The notes beneath the pieces are model-generated. The model did no database searches. It saw nothing but the letters and a program-made list of their open reading frames with translations, and was not told where the DNA came from. Of a DNA stretch of 64,000 nucleotides, positions 28,055-36,791 are shown one piece after another. The DNA comes from Saccharibacillus brassicae (GTDB taxonomy: Bacteria; Bacillota; Bacilli; Paenibacillales; Paenibacillaceae). The translations under genes were made by a program, and so were the position numbers. The stretch spans positions 3,908,501 to 3,972,500 of the forward strand of contig NZ_CP041217.1 in assembly GCF_006542275.1 (NCBI RefSeq), read 5' to 3'. Position 1 is the stretch's first letter; each line of letters begins with the position of its first letter.

Positions 28055-28117
28055 GTCTGATTCTGAACAAAGTGAGGAGGCGGAGGGAGAAATTCAGTGT
28101 AGGAGCGCCAGCGTTCG

Positions 28118-28169
28118 CCTTTGAAATCAGGAAAATCCCATTCGAATTTGATCCTTTTTCCTGATTTCA
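28118..28169. repeat. Palindrome between the two hairpin repeats
   Basis: TTGAAATCAGGAAAA / TTTTCCTGATTTCAA with a central AT-rich spacer. Confidence 0.65.
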
Positions 28170-28241
28170 ACACGCGACCGGAACGAATTTCTCCCGCAGT
28201 CGACAAGCTTCTCATACGTATAGGACTTTCTCGACAGCCTG

Positions 28242-28279
28242 AGAACCGGAGCTTCTCCGGTTCTCAACGTGTCGCGAAA
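28242..28279. repeat. 38-bp hairpin repeat, copy 2
   Basis: Identical to copy 1 at 28017-28054. Here the flank CTCGACAGCCTGAGAACC extends the inverted repeat to about 23 nt per arm. Confidence 0.8.
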
Positions 28280-28352
28280 TTCGGATTCCCGGCCAAGCGA
28301 CGAAGCCCAAGGAGAACGAGCGGAACAGGATCATCGGCCGTCCGCTTGCGGG

Positions 28353-29543
28353 TTAAATGTAATGCAGCCCGTATACGTAAGGCAGGGGGATCGGCTCGAA
28401 CCAGCCGGGAATATCGCCGAGCCGAGGGCTGTTCGGATCGAACAGCACGCTGTACCATTCGCTTCGGCTCAGTTCCCGGCCGCCCGATGCCGTAAATACC
28501 CGCCCTTCTTCATCGACCCGAAGGGCTTCGGTCCACGGCAGCAGCCACAAGTCGTAAGCTTGATCCAGCAGCAACCGGACGTCCGTCACCAGCAGCGTTC
28601 CGGCATTGGGAACGGAGAAGCCGGCCGCTCCGGGCGTTTGGAGAAGCCGCGCTTCAAGTTCGCGCTCCTGCCAAGGCACGTGGACATGCAGCTCGTTCAG
28701 GCCGCAGGCATCCGGCAGCGATGCCAGCAGCCAGGCTGCCGCCTGCGGATTGCCGCCGTAGGCGATGACCGTCGGCGGATTGCCGGACGGCGTATCTTCC
28801 GTCCGAGCGGCGGCTTCGGCGCCGGGATCGGTCCGCGCCGGGAGGCGGTCCGTTTCGCCTCCCAGCGGGTGAAACGGACCGGGCGGCACGCCAAGCACGG
28901 CGTAGGCGGCCGGTTCTTCCCCGGCTTCGGCGAGGATCACGCGCTGCACAAGCCCCAGAACGCCGCAGAACGCAGCGGCGCCGATCCGTTCGCCGAGTCC
29001 CGCGGCGCTTTCTTCAACGTGGGTATCGCCTGCGCGATGCAGGGCATGAAGACCGGGCAGGTCCTGCGGCCGGGCTTCGCGCAGCCGGTAGGAAAGCCCG
29101 CCCGGCGCCGCGGCTTCGGCCGGGCGCAGCACGATCTGCGTGGCGCGGCCGAAAGCGGCGCTGCCCGCCCGCGTATACAGCGGGCGGGCGCCGGAGACGA
29201 AGAGCAGCGGGGCTCCGGCTTGTCTGGCGTGAGCGATGCTCAGCTCCAGCAGCCGGCCGGCGAGGCCGGCGCCCCGCTGCTCGGGCGCCGTGCAGACCGA
29301 GCCGATCGAGAAGGCGCGCAGCACCGCCGCGCCGCCGACGCGCAGCGTCGAAGGGGCGAGCCCCATGAAGGCGGCGAGCGCTCCGCTGTCGGCAAAAGCG
29401 CCGTAGGAATGCGCCACGCCCGGCGAGAACAGGGGAGGGAACAGGTCGCTCATCGAAGGCAGCGTATAGGGACGGAAAACGGAATCCGACAATCGTGCGG
29501 CTTCGGCGAGTTCGTGCGGTTGCATTAAGCGATAATCGGTCAT
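28353..29543 (-). CDS. GNAT-family N-acetyltransferase
   Basis: A 396-residue protein with a GNAT domain in the first half: FSIGSVCTAPEQRGAGLAGR is the acetyl-CoA pyrophosphate loop (RGxGLA), followed by the helix LLELSIAHARQAG and the beta5 strand PLLFVSG. The second half is a longer, Ala/Pro-rich region that resembles a second, degenerate acetyltransferase-like domain, a size and layout like Eis-type two-domain acetyltransferases. It transfers acetyl from acetyl-CoA to an amine; the substrate is unknown. The ATG at 29543 has AAAGGAG 8 nt upstream; the ATG seven codons earlier does not. Divergent from pgaC. Confidence 0.85.
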   Translation of the reverse strand: MTDYRLMQPHELAEAARLSDSVFRPYTLPSMSDLFPPLFSPGVAHSYGAFADSGALAAFMGLAPSTLRVGGAAVLRAFSIGSVCTAPEQRGAGLAGRLLELSIAHARQAGAPLLFVSGARPLYTRAGSAAFGRATQIVLRPAEAAAPGGLSYRLREARPQDLPGLHALHRAGDTHVEESAAGLGERIGAAAFCGVLGLVQRVILAEAGEEPAAYAVLGVPPGPFHPLGGETDRLPARTDPGAEAAARTEDTPSGNPPTVIAYGGNPQAAAWLLASLPDACGLNELHVHVPWQERELEARLLQTPGAAGFSVPNAGTLLVTDVRLLLDQAYDLWLLPWTEALRVDEEGRVFTASGGRELSRSEWYSVLFDPNSPRLGDIPGWFEPIPLPYVYGLHYI

Positions 29544-29587
29544 GGACGCAGCTCCTTTAGTCATTCGATAGGTGCCGCGAATATAAC

Positions 29588-29601
29588 AGAAAGCGCTTTG
29601 A
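29588..29601. promoter_or_regulatory. Candidate cre site upstream of the pgaC-like gene
   Basis: AGAAAGCGCTTTGA holds the palindromic core AAAGCGCTTT of catabolite-responsive elements, about 66 nt before the -35 of the pgaC promoter and in the spacer shared with the acetyltransferase. Confidence 0.4.
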
Positions 29602-29666
29602 TTTGCAAAACGAAGCAGCGGAGTAGTTAGGTGAAAAGAACCAGGTTTTATTTCCGCAAAATTAAG

Positions 29667-29696
29667 TTGACGTTTTGCTTGCTTCCTATGTATGAT
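29667..29696 (+). promoter_or_regulatory. Promoter of the pgaCD-like operon
   Basis: TTGACG, 18 nt, TATGAT, about 50 nt before the GTG start. Confidence 0.7.
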
Positions 29697-29744
29697 GGCA
29701 AAGTCTTTAATGAGTATTTTACAAATATGGCAGGAGGAATATGG

Positions 29745-31004
29745 GTGGATTTCCCCGAGCTTTTTTCTGGGCCTTACAGCCTAATTACGGGTTTTGTTTT
29801 CTGGTATCCTTTTATAATGGCCCTGTTTTGGATGGCCGGCTCTCTTCTTTTTCTTAGGACCAAAGAATCCAAAAAAGACGCGTTGGACATCGAGGAAATG
29901 GATTGGCCGATGATCAGCATACTGGTTCCCTGTTACAACGAAGAAGATACCGTCGAAGAAACGGTCCGCAACCTCGCAGCGCTTTCTTATCCGAAAAAAG
30001 AAATTATTTTGATTAATGACGGCTCGAAAGACGGGACGGACAAAATCATCAAAAGATTGTCGGAAGAATACGCCATGGTCAGAGCCATTCAACTGCACGA
30101 AAATCGCGGCAAAGCGAATGCTTTGCAAGTCGGCTTGTTCGCCTCCAGATCCGAGTACCTCATTTGCGTCGATTCCGACGCCCTCCTTGCTGATACAGCC
30201 CCTTATTATTTAATTCGTCATTTCTTTAAAGGTGGAGAAAGACTTGGAGCCGTGACCGGCAGTCCTGCGATCCGCAACCGCAACAATCTGCTCAGTCGGA
30301 TGCAGTTGGTCGAGTACGCTTCGATTATCGGAGCCATCAAGCGGACGCAAAGACTGTTGGGAAAAGTCATGACCGTATCCGGAGTCGTGGTCGCTTTTCG
30401 CAAAAAAGCGCTTGTGGACGTCGGCTTATGGGACCGGGATATGATTACTGAAGACATAGCGGTCAGTTGGAAGCTCCAAAAGCGCTTCTGGGACGTTCGT
30501 TATGAACCGCAGGCCATTTGTTGGATGCTGGTACCGGAAACGTTGTCGGGTATTTGGAAACAGCGCGTTCGGTGGGCGCAGGGCGGCCAGGAAGTCATTC
30601 TCCGTCACTGGAAAATTCTGTTCAGCTGGAAGCAGCGCAGAATGTGGCTGATTTACCTCGAACAATGGATCAGTATCTTGTGGGCATTCAGCTGGCTGTT
30701 TGTCACGCTGCTGCTGTTGTTTACGGCCGATACGATCCAGGAACGGCTCCTCTGGTTTACGCTCACTTCGTTTACGCTCGTACTCATCAGCCTGGTTCAG
30801 TTATTTATCGCGCTTGTGATCGACTCCAATTATAACCGCGTATTGAAATATTATTTCTGGGCAGCCTGGTACCCGGCCATTTATTGGATGGTTAATACGT
30901 TTGTCGTTATGGCCGCAGTCCCTCGGGCTATTTCGTCTCGCCTGAGAGGAGGTTACGCTGTATGGAACAGTCCGGACCGCGGCATGAAGAAGAAAGCTTC
31001 CTGA
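29745..31004 (+). CDS. pgaC: Poly-beta-1,6-N-acetylglucosamine synthase, PgaC/IcaA-like
   Basis: A 419-residue membrane glycosyltransferase of family 2. It polymerises UDP-GlcNAc into a beta-1,6-linked exopolysaccharide (PNAG) and extrudes it. TM near the N-terminus, then the GT-A domain: ISILVPCYNEEDTVEETVRN, IILINDGSKDGT, ENRGKANALQ, ICVDSDALL (metal-binding DxD-like), TGSPAIRNRNN, MITEDIAVSWKLQKR and the QxxRW motif as KQRVRWAQGG; four C-terminal membrane segments follow. I choose the GTG at 29745 because AGGAGG ends 7 nt before it and the protein then begins like PgaC; upstream in-frame starts give a poor N-terminus. This stretch is markedly AT-richer than its surroundings, suggesting acquisition by transfer. 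Confidence 0.88.
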   Translation: MDFPELFSGPYSLITGFVFWYPFIMALFWMAGSLLFLRTKESKKDALDIEEMDWPMISILVPCYNEEDTVEETVRNLAALSYPKKEIILINDGSKDGTDKIIKRLSEEYAMVRAIQLHENRGKANALQVGLFASRSEYLICVDSDALLADTAPYYLIRHFFKGGERLGAVTGSPAIRNRNNLLSRMQLVEYASIIGAIKRTQRLLGKVMTVSGVVVAFRKKALVDVGLWDRDMITEDIAVSWKLQKRFWDVRYEPQAICWMLVPETLSGIWKQRVRWAQGGQEVILRHWKILFSWKQRRMWLIYLEQWISILWAFSWLFVTLLLLFTADTIQERLLWFTLTSFTLVLISLVQLFIALVIDSNYNRVLKYYFWAAWYPAIYWMVNTFVVMAAVPRAISSRLRGGYAVWNSPDRGMKKKAS

Positions 31005-31420
31005 TCGTAGGCAACCGTTCCTGGTTTCGCGCTTGCGTCGATTTCGTTTTTTCGTTGGCTTTTTGGATATATGGGCTGGCTGTGTTCTTGTTTTTCTTAT
31101 CCGCTACTTTGGGATGGGACAACGGCCTTACAAAAGTGCTGCATGCTTCTTTTCACACGATGGATCAAGATGTGCGCAACCTGGTCATTTTGGCCATGGG
31201 CATTTTCTCGCTGTTTTACATCGCGCTGTATATAAACCGCGTCTACAATAAAAAAAGATTCGGTACGCTGCAAAGACGAACCTATCCGTCTCCCGTCGAT
31301 AACCTGGAACTCAAAAGGTTAGGGTTAATGGACCCGGAGACGATCGAGAAATTGCAAACCCAAAATTACACGGTTTTCGAGACGAATCCGATTATTGCTC
31401 TTGAAAGTAAAAAGCCGTGA
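30962..31420 (+). CDS. pgaD: PgaD/IcaD-like membrane partner of PNAG synthase
   Basis: A 152-residue protein with two hydrophobic segments (about 25-50 and 75-97) and a polar C-terminal tail with YNKKRFGTLQRRTYP, the size, topology and position of PgaD, the accessory subunit that stabilises PgaC and relays c-di-GMP control in other bacteria. Sequence identity to known PgaD is low, so the call rests on layout and on overlap with pgaC by 43 nt. RBS AGAGGAGGTT precedes the ATG. No deacetylase (PgaB/IcaB) or acyltransferase (IcaC) gene follows. Confidence 0.65.
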   Translation: MEQSGPRHEEESFLIVGNRSWFRACVDFVFSLAFWIYGLAVFLFFLSATLGWDNGLTKVLHASFHTMDQDVRNLVILAMGIFSLFYIALYINRVYNKKRFGTLQRRTYPSPVDNLELKRLGLMDPETIEKLQTQNYTVFETNPIIALESKKP

Positions 31421-31785
31421 TCCAAAGTAAGGCCATTTGACCGATTGGCCTTGCATCCGTTTCACCATGCATAGGCGCATGCCAAAAATTACGGATTTTT
31501 CGAACTCGGTAGATCGAAAGAAGATCGACGGCTCTTTACAGGCCTTCGGTCTTTTTCTTATGTTGCACTGACAAAATTCGATTGGAATCGCTCACGGGAA
31601 ACCTCTCGATCTCGGCAGGAACGTTCCGGGATCGAAATTGATAAGAAACTTTCGGCTGCGATTAAACTTGCGATCGAAAGCCGCTTTGTGGATTTTTGCG
31701 AAATCTTTGACTATGATAAGTAGAGGTGTAACATTATCGGTTTTTCCTTATTACATAAAAACGCTCATCAGGGGGCAAAAGAGAA
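31421..31785. other. Spacer between the pgaCD-like pair and the aminopeptidase
   Basis: 365 nt, AT-richer than average. A weak hairpin (AAGGCCA / TGGCCTT, about 31432-31455) may end the pgaCD transcript, and a TATGAT box at about 31713 may be part of the next promoter, without a good -35. Confidence 0.4.
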
Positions 31786-33018
31786 ATGGATTTGTTTGGA
31801 GAAAAGCTGGAACAATATGCAGAATTGGTCGTAAAGGTAGGGGTCAATATCCAGAAAGGCCAGGTGCTGCATCTCCAATCGCCAATCGAGGCGGCGGAGT
31901 TCGCGCGGCTGGTCGTCCGCAAAGCGTATGAAGCGGGCGCAAAATACGTCGAGGTCGAATGGGAAGACGAAGCGACGACGCGGCTGCGGTATCAATACGC
32001 GTCGGAAGACACGTTCGATTACTACCCGGCATTCAAGGCGGAAGCGCTGGAGAAGTTGGCCGAAGACGGCGGCGCGGTCATGCATATCAAGGTGCCGGAC
32101 CCCGAGCTGTACCGCGGCATCGACTCTTCGCGGGTGGCGCGGGCGACCAAAGCGGCCGCGGCGGCGCGCAAAGGCTATCAGCACTACGTGCGCTCGAACC
32201 AACTCGCCTGGTGCCTGATCAAGGCGCCGACCCGCGCATGGGCGAACAAAGTGTTCGGCGATCTGCCCGAAGAGCAGCGCGTGGACGCGATGTGGAACAC
32301 GATTTTCCAAATGAACCGGGTCGGCGAAGGCGACGCCGTCGACAATTGGCGCCGCCATATCGAGACGCTCAAAGTCATGCAGGAGAAGCTCAACGACAAA
32401 AACTACAAAAGTTTGCATTACCGGGCGCCGGGTACCGATCTCAAGGTCGAACTGGCACCGAACCACGTCTGGTTGGGCGGCGGGGACACGAATCGTGCAG
32501 GTGTCTACTTCGTGGCGAACATGCCGACGGAAGAAGTGTACACGATGCCGAACCGCACCGGCGTGAACGGCAAAGTCACGTCGACGATGCCGCTTAACCT
32601 GAACGGCCGCCTGGTCGAACGACTGTCGCTGACGTTCGAGAACGGACGGGTCGTCGAATACGACGCGGAGAGCGGACGCGAGCATCTGGAATCGCTGCTG
32701 GATACGGACGAAGGCGCGAAATATCTCGGCGAAGTGGCGCTCGTGCCGTATGATTCGCCGATTTCCCGGCTGAACCGAGTCTTTTACAATACGGGGATCG
32801 ACGAGAACGCATCGTGCCATTTCGCGCTCGGCAGCTGCTACCCGGTCAACATGCAGGGCGGCACGGCTTTGTCGCAGAACGAACTGCTGGCGCGCGGCGG
32901 CAATACGAGCCTGACCCACGTCGATTTCATGGTCGGTTCGGATCAACTGGATATCGACGGCGAGCGGCAGGACGGCAGCGTCGAACCGGTATTCCGGGCC
33001 GGACAGTGGAACATTTAA
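31786..33018 (+). CDS. ampS: Aminopeptidase, M29 family (AmpS/PepS type)
   Basis: A 410-residue cytosolic metallo-aminopeptidase that removes N-terminal residues from peptides using two metal ions. Family features: N-terminal EKLEQYAELVVKVGVNIQKG, EVEWEDE in the first domain, and the metal-ligand region in the second half: MPNRTGVNGKVTSTMPLN, CHFALGSCYP, and the end THVDFMVGSDQLDIDG. Length matches the family (about 410). The ATG follows GCAAAAGAGAA, a weak RBS. Monocistronic as far as visible. Confidence 0.92.
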   Translation: MDLFGEKLEQYAELVVKVGVNIQKGQVLHLQSPIEAAEFARLVVRKAYEAGAKYVEVEWEDEATTRLRYQYASEDTFDYYPAFKAEALEKLAEDGGAVMHIKVPDPELYRGIDSSRVARATKAAAAARKGYQHYVRSNQLAWCLIKAPTRAWANKVFGDLPEEQRVDAMWNTIFQMNRVGEGDAVDNWRRHIETLKVMQEKLNDKNYKSLHYRAPGTDLKVELAPNHVWLGGGDTNRAGVYFVANMPTEEVYTMPNRTGVNGKVTSTMPLNLNGRLVERLSLTFENGRVVEYDAESGREHLESLLDTDEGAKYLGEVALVPYDSPISRLNRVFYNTGIDENASCHFALGSCYPVNMQGGTALSQNELLARGGNTSLTHVDFMVGSDQLDIDGERQDGSVEPVFRAGQWNI

Positions 33019-33101
33019 ATTTTGGTTTTGCAAAACCTTTTATTTAAAAATCGATCATTTTCACCTTGAATTATGATACATTAAACGGAGGAGGGATGGG
33101 C

Positions 33102-33515
33102 ATGGAGGAGCAGTATCGACGCCAGCTCGAAGAGCAGAAACGTCTGTTCAAACAGCTCGGCATCAAGCTTGACGCCTTGCAAATTCATGAGAAAGATTTT
33201 CCCGTCAAAATGCGCGGGTATACCAAAGAAGACGTCGACGCTTTTCTGGACGACATCATTCTCGATTACGAGCGGTTCTATCAGGTCATCTCGGACCTGC
33301 TGGACAAGTACAATGCGCTTCAGCGCCGCCAGGGCTACGATCTGGAGAAGAAAGATGCCGAGATCGCGCGCCTGATGGAAAAAGCGAAAGTGCAGGATTA
33401 TCTGGTCGACCGCCGCATCGTGGAAGAAGCCGTGCAGGAGATGGAACGCACGCTGCAGGCCGCCAAACGGCGAATCCGTCCGGGCACGGGCGATTCGTAC
33501 TCGGACCCTTATTGA
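33102..33515 (+). CDS. DivIVA/GpsB-like domain protein
   Basis: A 137-residue protein. The N-terminal DivIVA lipid-binding/dimerisation region is recognisable as [21 protein letters not shown] followed by a coiled coil (about 55-100). B. subtilis GpsB and DivIVA share the same block; both help place peptidoglycan synthesis and division proteins. It is longer than GpsB (98 aa) and shorter than DivIVA. The tail is basic and ends in a Ser/Asp-rich stretch. The ATG at 33102 has AGGAGG 7 nt upstream; an in-frame TTG at 33066 would include the RBS in the coding part and is rejected. Confidence 0.8.
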   Translation: MEEQYRRQLEEQKRLFKQLGIKLDALQIHEKDFPVKMRGYTKEDVDAFLDDIILDYERFYQVISDLLDKYNALQRRQGYDLEKKDAEIARLMEKAKVQDYLVDRRIVEEAVQEMERTLQAAKRRIRPGTGDSYSDPY

Positions 33516-33626
33516 GCGGAACCGGGTAAACGGCGGCCGCGGCACGCAAACTTCGCCTGACGTCATCGGCACGTATACCGCTTGGCATCGACGGGCCCGT
33601 CCCCGAACCCGGGAGGAGAATGCGAT

Positions 33627-33947
33627 ATGGAACGAATCGAAAGCTTGGAACAATATAACGAACAGATCGGCGGCGAGAAGCTGACCGTCATCAAGTTCGA
33701 CACGAACTGGTGCCCGGATTGCAAAAACCTGGACCGGTTCATCGGCGGCATCATGGACAAGAACGCGGACAAGGACTTTTTCGCGATGGACGCGGAGAAA
33801 TTCCAGGATATCGCGGAGTCGAACGAAGTGCGCGGCATTCCGAGCCTGCTCGTGTTCAAGAACGGCGAGAAAATCGCCCACCTGCACAGCAAGTTCGCGA
33901 AGACGCCGACCCAGGTGTCCGAATACCTGGAGTCGATCGGCAAGTAA
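33627..33947 (+). CDS. Thioredoxin-family protein
   Basis: A 106-residue single thioredoxin fold. The active site is WCPDC (not WCGPC), in KFDTNWCPDCKNLDRF; the cis-proline is in VRGIPSLLVFKNG. Both cysteines are present, so disulphide exchange is possible. It is cytoplasmic, with no signal peptide. GGGAGGAGA precedes the ATG. A terminator at 34064 ends the transcript. Confidence 0.9.
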   Translation: MERIESLEQYNEQIGGEKLTVIKFDTNWCPDCKNLDRFIGGIMDKNADKDFFAMDAEKFQDIAESNEVRGIPSLLVFKNGEKIAHLHSKFAKTPTQVSEYLESIGK

Positions 33948-34063
33948 AGATCTGTTCGAAGCGCCGTCGTTCGGCAGAAGTTCGAACCGGCGGACGTTGG
34001 CGGCAGCACGTTGCGAGCGGATCGACTCGACTCGATTTGGTACAATTTTTCGAGAAATGGAAG

Positions 34064-34092
34064 AAAGGGCGGCCTCCGGCCGTCCTTTTTTT
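34064..34092 (+). terminator. Terminator after the thioredoxin gene
   Basis: AGGGCGGCC / GGCCGTCCT, 3-nt loop, seven Ts. Confidence 0.75.
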
Positions 34093-34156
34093 GTGCGCGG
34101 TTGGCCCGGCTTCGGCGGTTTCGCTGTGAGGCCCGCGTTCTTTTTTATCATAAAAA

Positions 34157-34185
34157 GGAACCGATCGCCGCGCTTGGCAGTTCAT
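34157..34185 (+). promoter_or_regulatory. ECF-type promoter element, cassette 1
   Basis: GGAACC, 17 nt, GTTCAT, 44 nt before the sigma start; matches the elements at 36686 and 39211 in form and spacing. Confidence 0.5.
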
Positions 34186-34229
34186 ATAGGCGAGTGATCA
34201 CTACAGAGGGGCAAAGGAAGTGAGCGACG

Positions 34230-34763
34230 TTGGGAGATCGGGAATTATTCGAGACATACAAAGAAGCCGTATACCATTACTGCCTGTATATGCTGCACAG
34301 CCGCGCGGATGCGGAAGACGTGTGCCAGGAAGTGTTCGTCAAGGCGCTGCTGGCCGACCGAAGCGGTATCGAGTACCTCAAAGCGTGGCTGATGCGGATC
34401 GCCGCCAACGAATGCCATTCGCTGGTGCGGCGCAGAACGAACGGACAGATCAAGGAAAAGCGCGCGTTCTGGATGAATATGCCGCTGCGTTCGCCGCAGT
34501 CGGTGGAGCAGGCGTACGAACAGTTGGAGACGTCGGACGAATTCGAGGAGCGGCTGCGCCTGCTGAAGCCGAAGCTGCGCCAGGCGCTGCTGCTGTACTA
34601 TATGGCGGACCTGTCGGTGGCCGAGACGGCGGAAGCGCTGGACGTGCCGATCGGCACGGCGAAATCGAGAATCAGCCGGGGGCTGAAGGCGTTAAAAAAG
34701 TTGGCGGACAAGGAACCGGCGCAGCCGGAGAAAGAAGGTGACGTTCATGCTTCGAGTTACTGA
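34230..34763 (+). CDS. ECF sigma factor, cassette 1
   Basis: A 177-residue sigma factor. Region 2 is seen as YKEAVYHYCLYMLHSRADAEDVCQEVFVKAL (split across residues 10-40) and AWLMRIAANECHS; region 4 as LRQALLLYYMADLSVAETAE and IGTAKSRISRGLKALKK. It is very similar to the sigma factors at 36792 and 39283. Its partner is the DUF4179 protein starting 17 nt before its stop. The start is TTG (34230), aligned with the starts of its paralogues; AAAGGAAG lies upstream. It probably activates its own promoter at 34157. Confidence 0.9.
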   Translation: MGDRELFETYKEAVYHYCLYMLHSRADAEDVCQEVFVKALLADRSGIEYLKAWLMRIAANECHSLVRRRTNGQIKEKRAFWMNMPLRSPQSVEQAYEQLETSDEFEERLRLLKPKLRQALLLYYMADLSVAETAEALDVPIGTAKSRISRGLKALKKLADKEPAQPEKEGDVHASSY

Positions 34764-36570
34764 TCGGGAAACGGAAGACAAACTGCGCAGGCTGCGCAAG
34801 GAGAAACCGAACTACGACGCGATGTGGAACCGGGTTCGCCTGGAAGCGGACAAGCGGGAATCCGGTTGGCAGGAGCACGCTGCCGCGCCGGTGCTTCCAT
34901 CCCCTCCGAGGAGAAAATGGCTGATGCCTACGGCGTGCGCCGCGCTGGCGGCGACGATTGCGCTCGGAGCCGCGGCTTCGCAAGGCTACTTCGAGAGCCG
35001 GGTTCCGGAAGCGCAGGCGACGCCGATCGGGCAAGCCGTCGGCGTGCAGGCGGAAGCGGACGGCATCGTCCTGAAGCTGAACAACGTCGTGCAGGGGACG
35101 GCGAGGGATTTCGGGACGACCGCGCCCGATTCCAAAATGATGCTGGACTTCTCGCTGCTCGGCTTCGGCGACGAAGACGTGCAGGTCGCGGGCTTCGACC
35201 GTTCGTCGATCACCGACCTCGATACAGGCAAGAAGCTTGAACTGAGCATGGGCGATTTCAATACGGACGACGTGCGCAGTATCGAAGACTGGAAAGCCGA
35301 ACGGAAGCTCAACACGTCGGCCCGGGTGACGGGAGCGTTCAATCCGGCCCCGGGACCGCACCGCTACCGGCTGGAGATGTCCGACCTCTACATGATTCGC
35401 CGCACGACGGTGCCGATCGAAGGCAAAGTCAAGCTGGGCAAACAATATGCGGTCCTGCCGGATCGGAATTTCAAGATGAAAATTACGGATATTCAATGGG
35501 ACAACAAGCAGGGACTGCTGAATATCAAATATTTGCCGAACGCAAACGTGCCGAAGCTTGACGCGCAGAGCGATCTGCTGTTGGCGATGGATCGGGGCAA
35601 CTCGGTCAGCCTGAAGCTCGGCGACCGTGAACTCGGCTGGTCCAGCTGGTCGGAAGGAGAAGACGTCGCGGAAGTCGAAGGTTCGTACAACATCAAAGGG
35701 CTTACCGAAGACCAGCTGTCCGACATGACGATGACGTTCACGTACGCCGAACCGGTCCGGGTCGTCGAAGGCCCGTGGACGCTCGACTTTACGCTCGATC
35801 CGTCCAAAGCCCAAATTCCGACCGAAACGGTACCGGTCCAGGACGATTCCGCCCTGACGGAGCAGACCGGCTGGAAGCTCGGAGACGCGCTGCTCGACGC
35901 ATACGGCATCGCGATTCCGCTGGATCGAAGAACCGGCGATCGTTCGCTGCGGGACGGACAGATCGTGCAGTACGGCAGCATCAAGCTGACGGACGGGGAA
36001 GTGACGCTGTCCGGCTCGCAGGACCCTGTTCCCGGCATCGCTGTCGGACGAGGCCGCGAACAGGAACCGGAATTCGTCAAATTCGGCATCCAGAGCCTGG
36101 AACGCAAGGAACCGGCGAATCCGAAGACGCACGATTATGAGGAAAGCTACGACTTCCGCGGCAGGCCGTTGAGCGCGATCTTCGGCTCGGCGTGGGTCGC
36201 CCATATCGATCCCGATCGTTGGGTGCCGCTGGACGTGCCGACGGCAGAAGAATGGACGACGACCGATACGCTGGAAGACGGCAAACAGGTCGAATACACG
36301 CTGCACCGGGAAGGGACGGACGTGCTCGTCGAGATCGCAGTCCCGGATTACGTCAATCTGTACGAAGGCACGCGGCTGCGGGTCGACGGCCGGGACTACG
36401 CCTACGACACCCAGCCGTCGGCGCAAAGTTCGATCCGGGACGCTGAAGGCCGGTACAATCGGGTTGACGTCTACCGCAGCGTGCCGGAAGGGAAGCGATT
36501 CGAGCTTAATTTGCAGGCTTACGGAACGGTCGACGACAGCAAGGACGCGAAAGTGATCATCCGCGAATAA
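34747..36570 (+). CDS. DUF4179-type membrane anti-sigma protein, cassette 1
   Basis: A 607-residue protein. A short cytoplasmic segment (residues 1-55) begins like its paralogues and contains the sequence PNYDAMWNRVRLEADKRESG. One membrane segment follows (about 60-80), then a large extracellular part: a DUF4179-like beta domain (VQAEADGIVLKLNNVVQG, about 95-220), two further beta-rich domains including MTFTYAEPVRVVEGPW, and a C-terminal domain (RVDVYRSVPEGKRF). The topology is that of an anti-sigma factor whose outer part senses envelope conditions. Direct anti-sigma activity is inferred from coupling to the sigma gene. ATG at 34747 chosen by alignment with the paralogues; a GTG three codons earlier is also possible. 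Confidence 0.8.
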   Translation: MLRVTDRETEDKLRRLRKEKPNYDAMWNRVRLEADKRESGWQEHAAAPVLPSPPRRKWLMPTACAALAATIALGAAASQGYFESRVPEAQATPIGQAVGVQAEADGIVLKLNNVVQGTARDFGTTAPDSKMMLDFSLLGFGDEDVQVAGFDRSSITDLDTGKKLELSMGDFNTDDVRSIEDWKAERKLNTSARVTGAFNPAPGPHRYRLEMSDLYMIRRTTVPIEGKVKLGKQYAVLPDRNFKMKITDIQWDNKQGLLNIKYLPNANVPKLDAQSDLLLAMDRGNSVSLKLGDRELGWSSWSEGEDVAEVEGSYNIKGLTEDQLSDMTMTFTYAEPVRVVEGPWTLDFTLDPSKAQIPTETVPVQDDSALTEQTGWKLGDALLDAYGIAIPLDRRTGDRSLRDGQIVQYGSIKLTDGEVTLSGSQDPVPGIAVGRGREQEPEFVKFGIQSLERKEPANPKTHDYEESYDFRGRPLSAIFGSAWVAHIDPDRWVPLDVPTAEEWTTTDTLEDGKQVEYTLHREGTDVLVEIAVPDYVNLYEGTRLRVDGRDYAYDTQPSAQSSIRDAEGRYNRVDVYRSVPEGKRFELNLQAYGTVDDSKDAKVIIRE

Positions 36571-36588
36571 GCGGGTGGAAGGAGAGGC

Positions 36589-36621
36589 AAGGCTGCCGGG
36601 CACGTTTCCGACAGCCTTTTT
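36589..36621 (+). terminator. Terminator between cassettes 1 and 2
   Basis: AAGGCTG / CAGCCTT with inner pairs and five Ts. Confidence 0.7.
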
Positions 36622-36685
36622 CGCTTCTGCGCGGCGTAGCGTTCGGTTGGGAAGAACGAGGCGGTTTGCCGCGATCCGGCAAACG

Positions 36686-36714
36686 GGAACCTCTGCGCGG
36701 CTTCGTCAGTCCTC
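36686..36714 (+). promoter_or_regulatory. ECF-type promoter element, cassette 2
   Basis: GGAACC, 17 nt, GTCCTC; about 77 nt before the sigma start. Confidence 0.5.
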
Positions 36715-36791
36715 TACTAAGAAGCGCGCGCTCATTCATGATCAAATGGGCAGGGAGGCCTACGGAAGTCGATAAGGATGTGAAAAGGGAC

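Larger units (their letters stand above)
27682..28352. other. Structured and repeat-bearing spacer upstream of the ABC exporter
   Basis: 671 nt. It contains a hairpin at about 27784-27814 (GGACGAATCC / GGATTCGTCC), two copies of a 38-bp hairpin repeat and one further palindrome. A 76-codon minus-strand frame at 27689-27919 has no RBS and I do not call it a gene. Confidence 0.5.
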
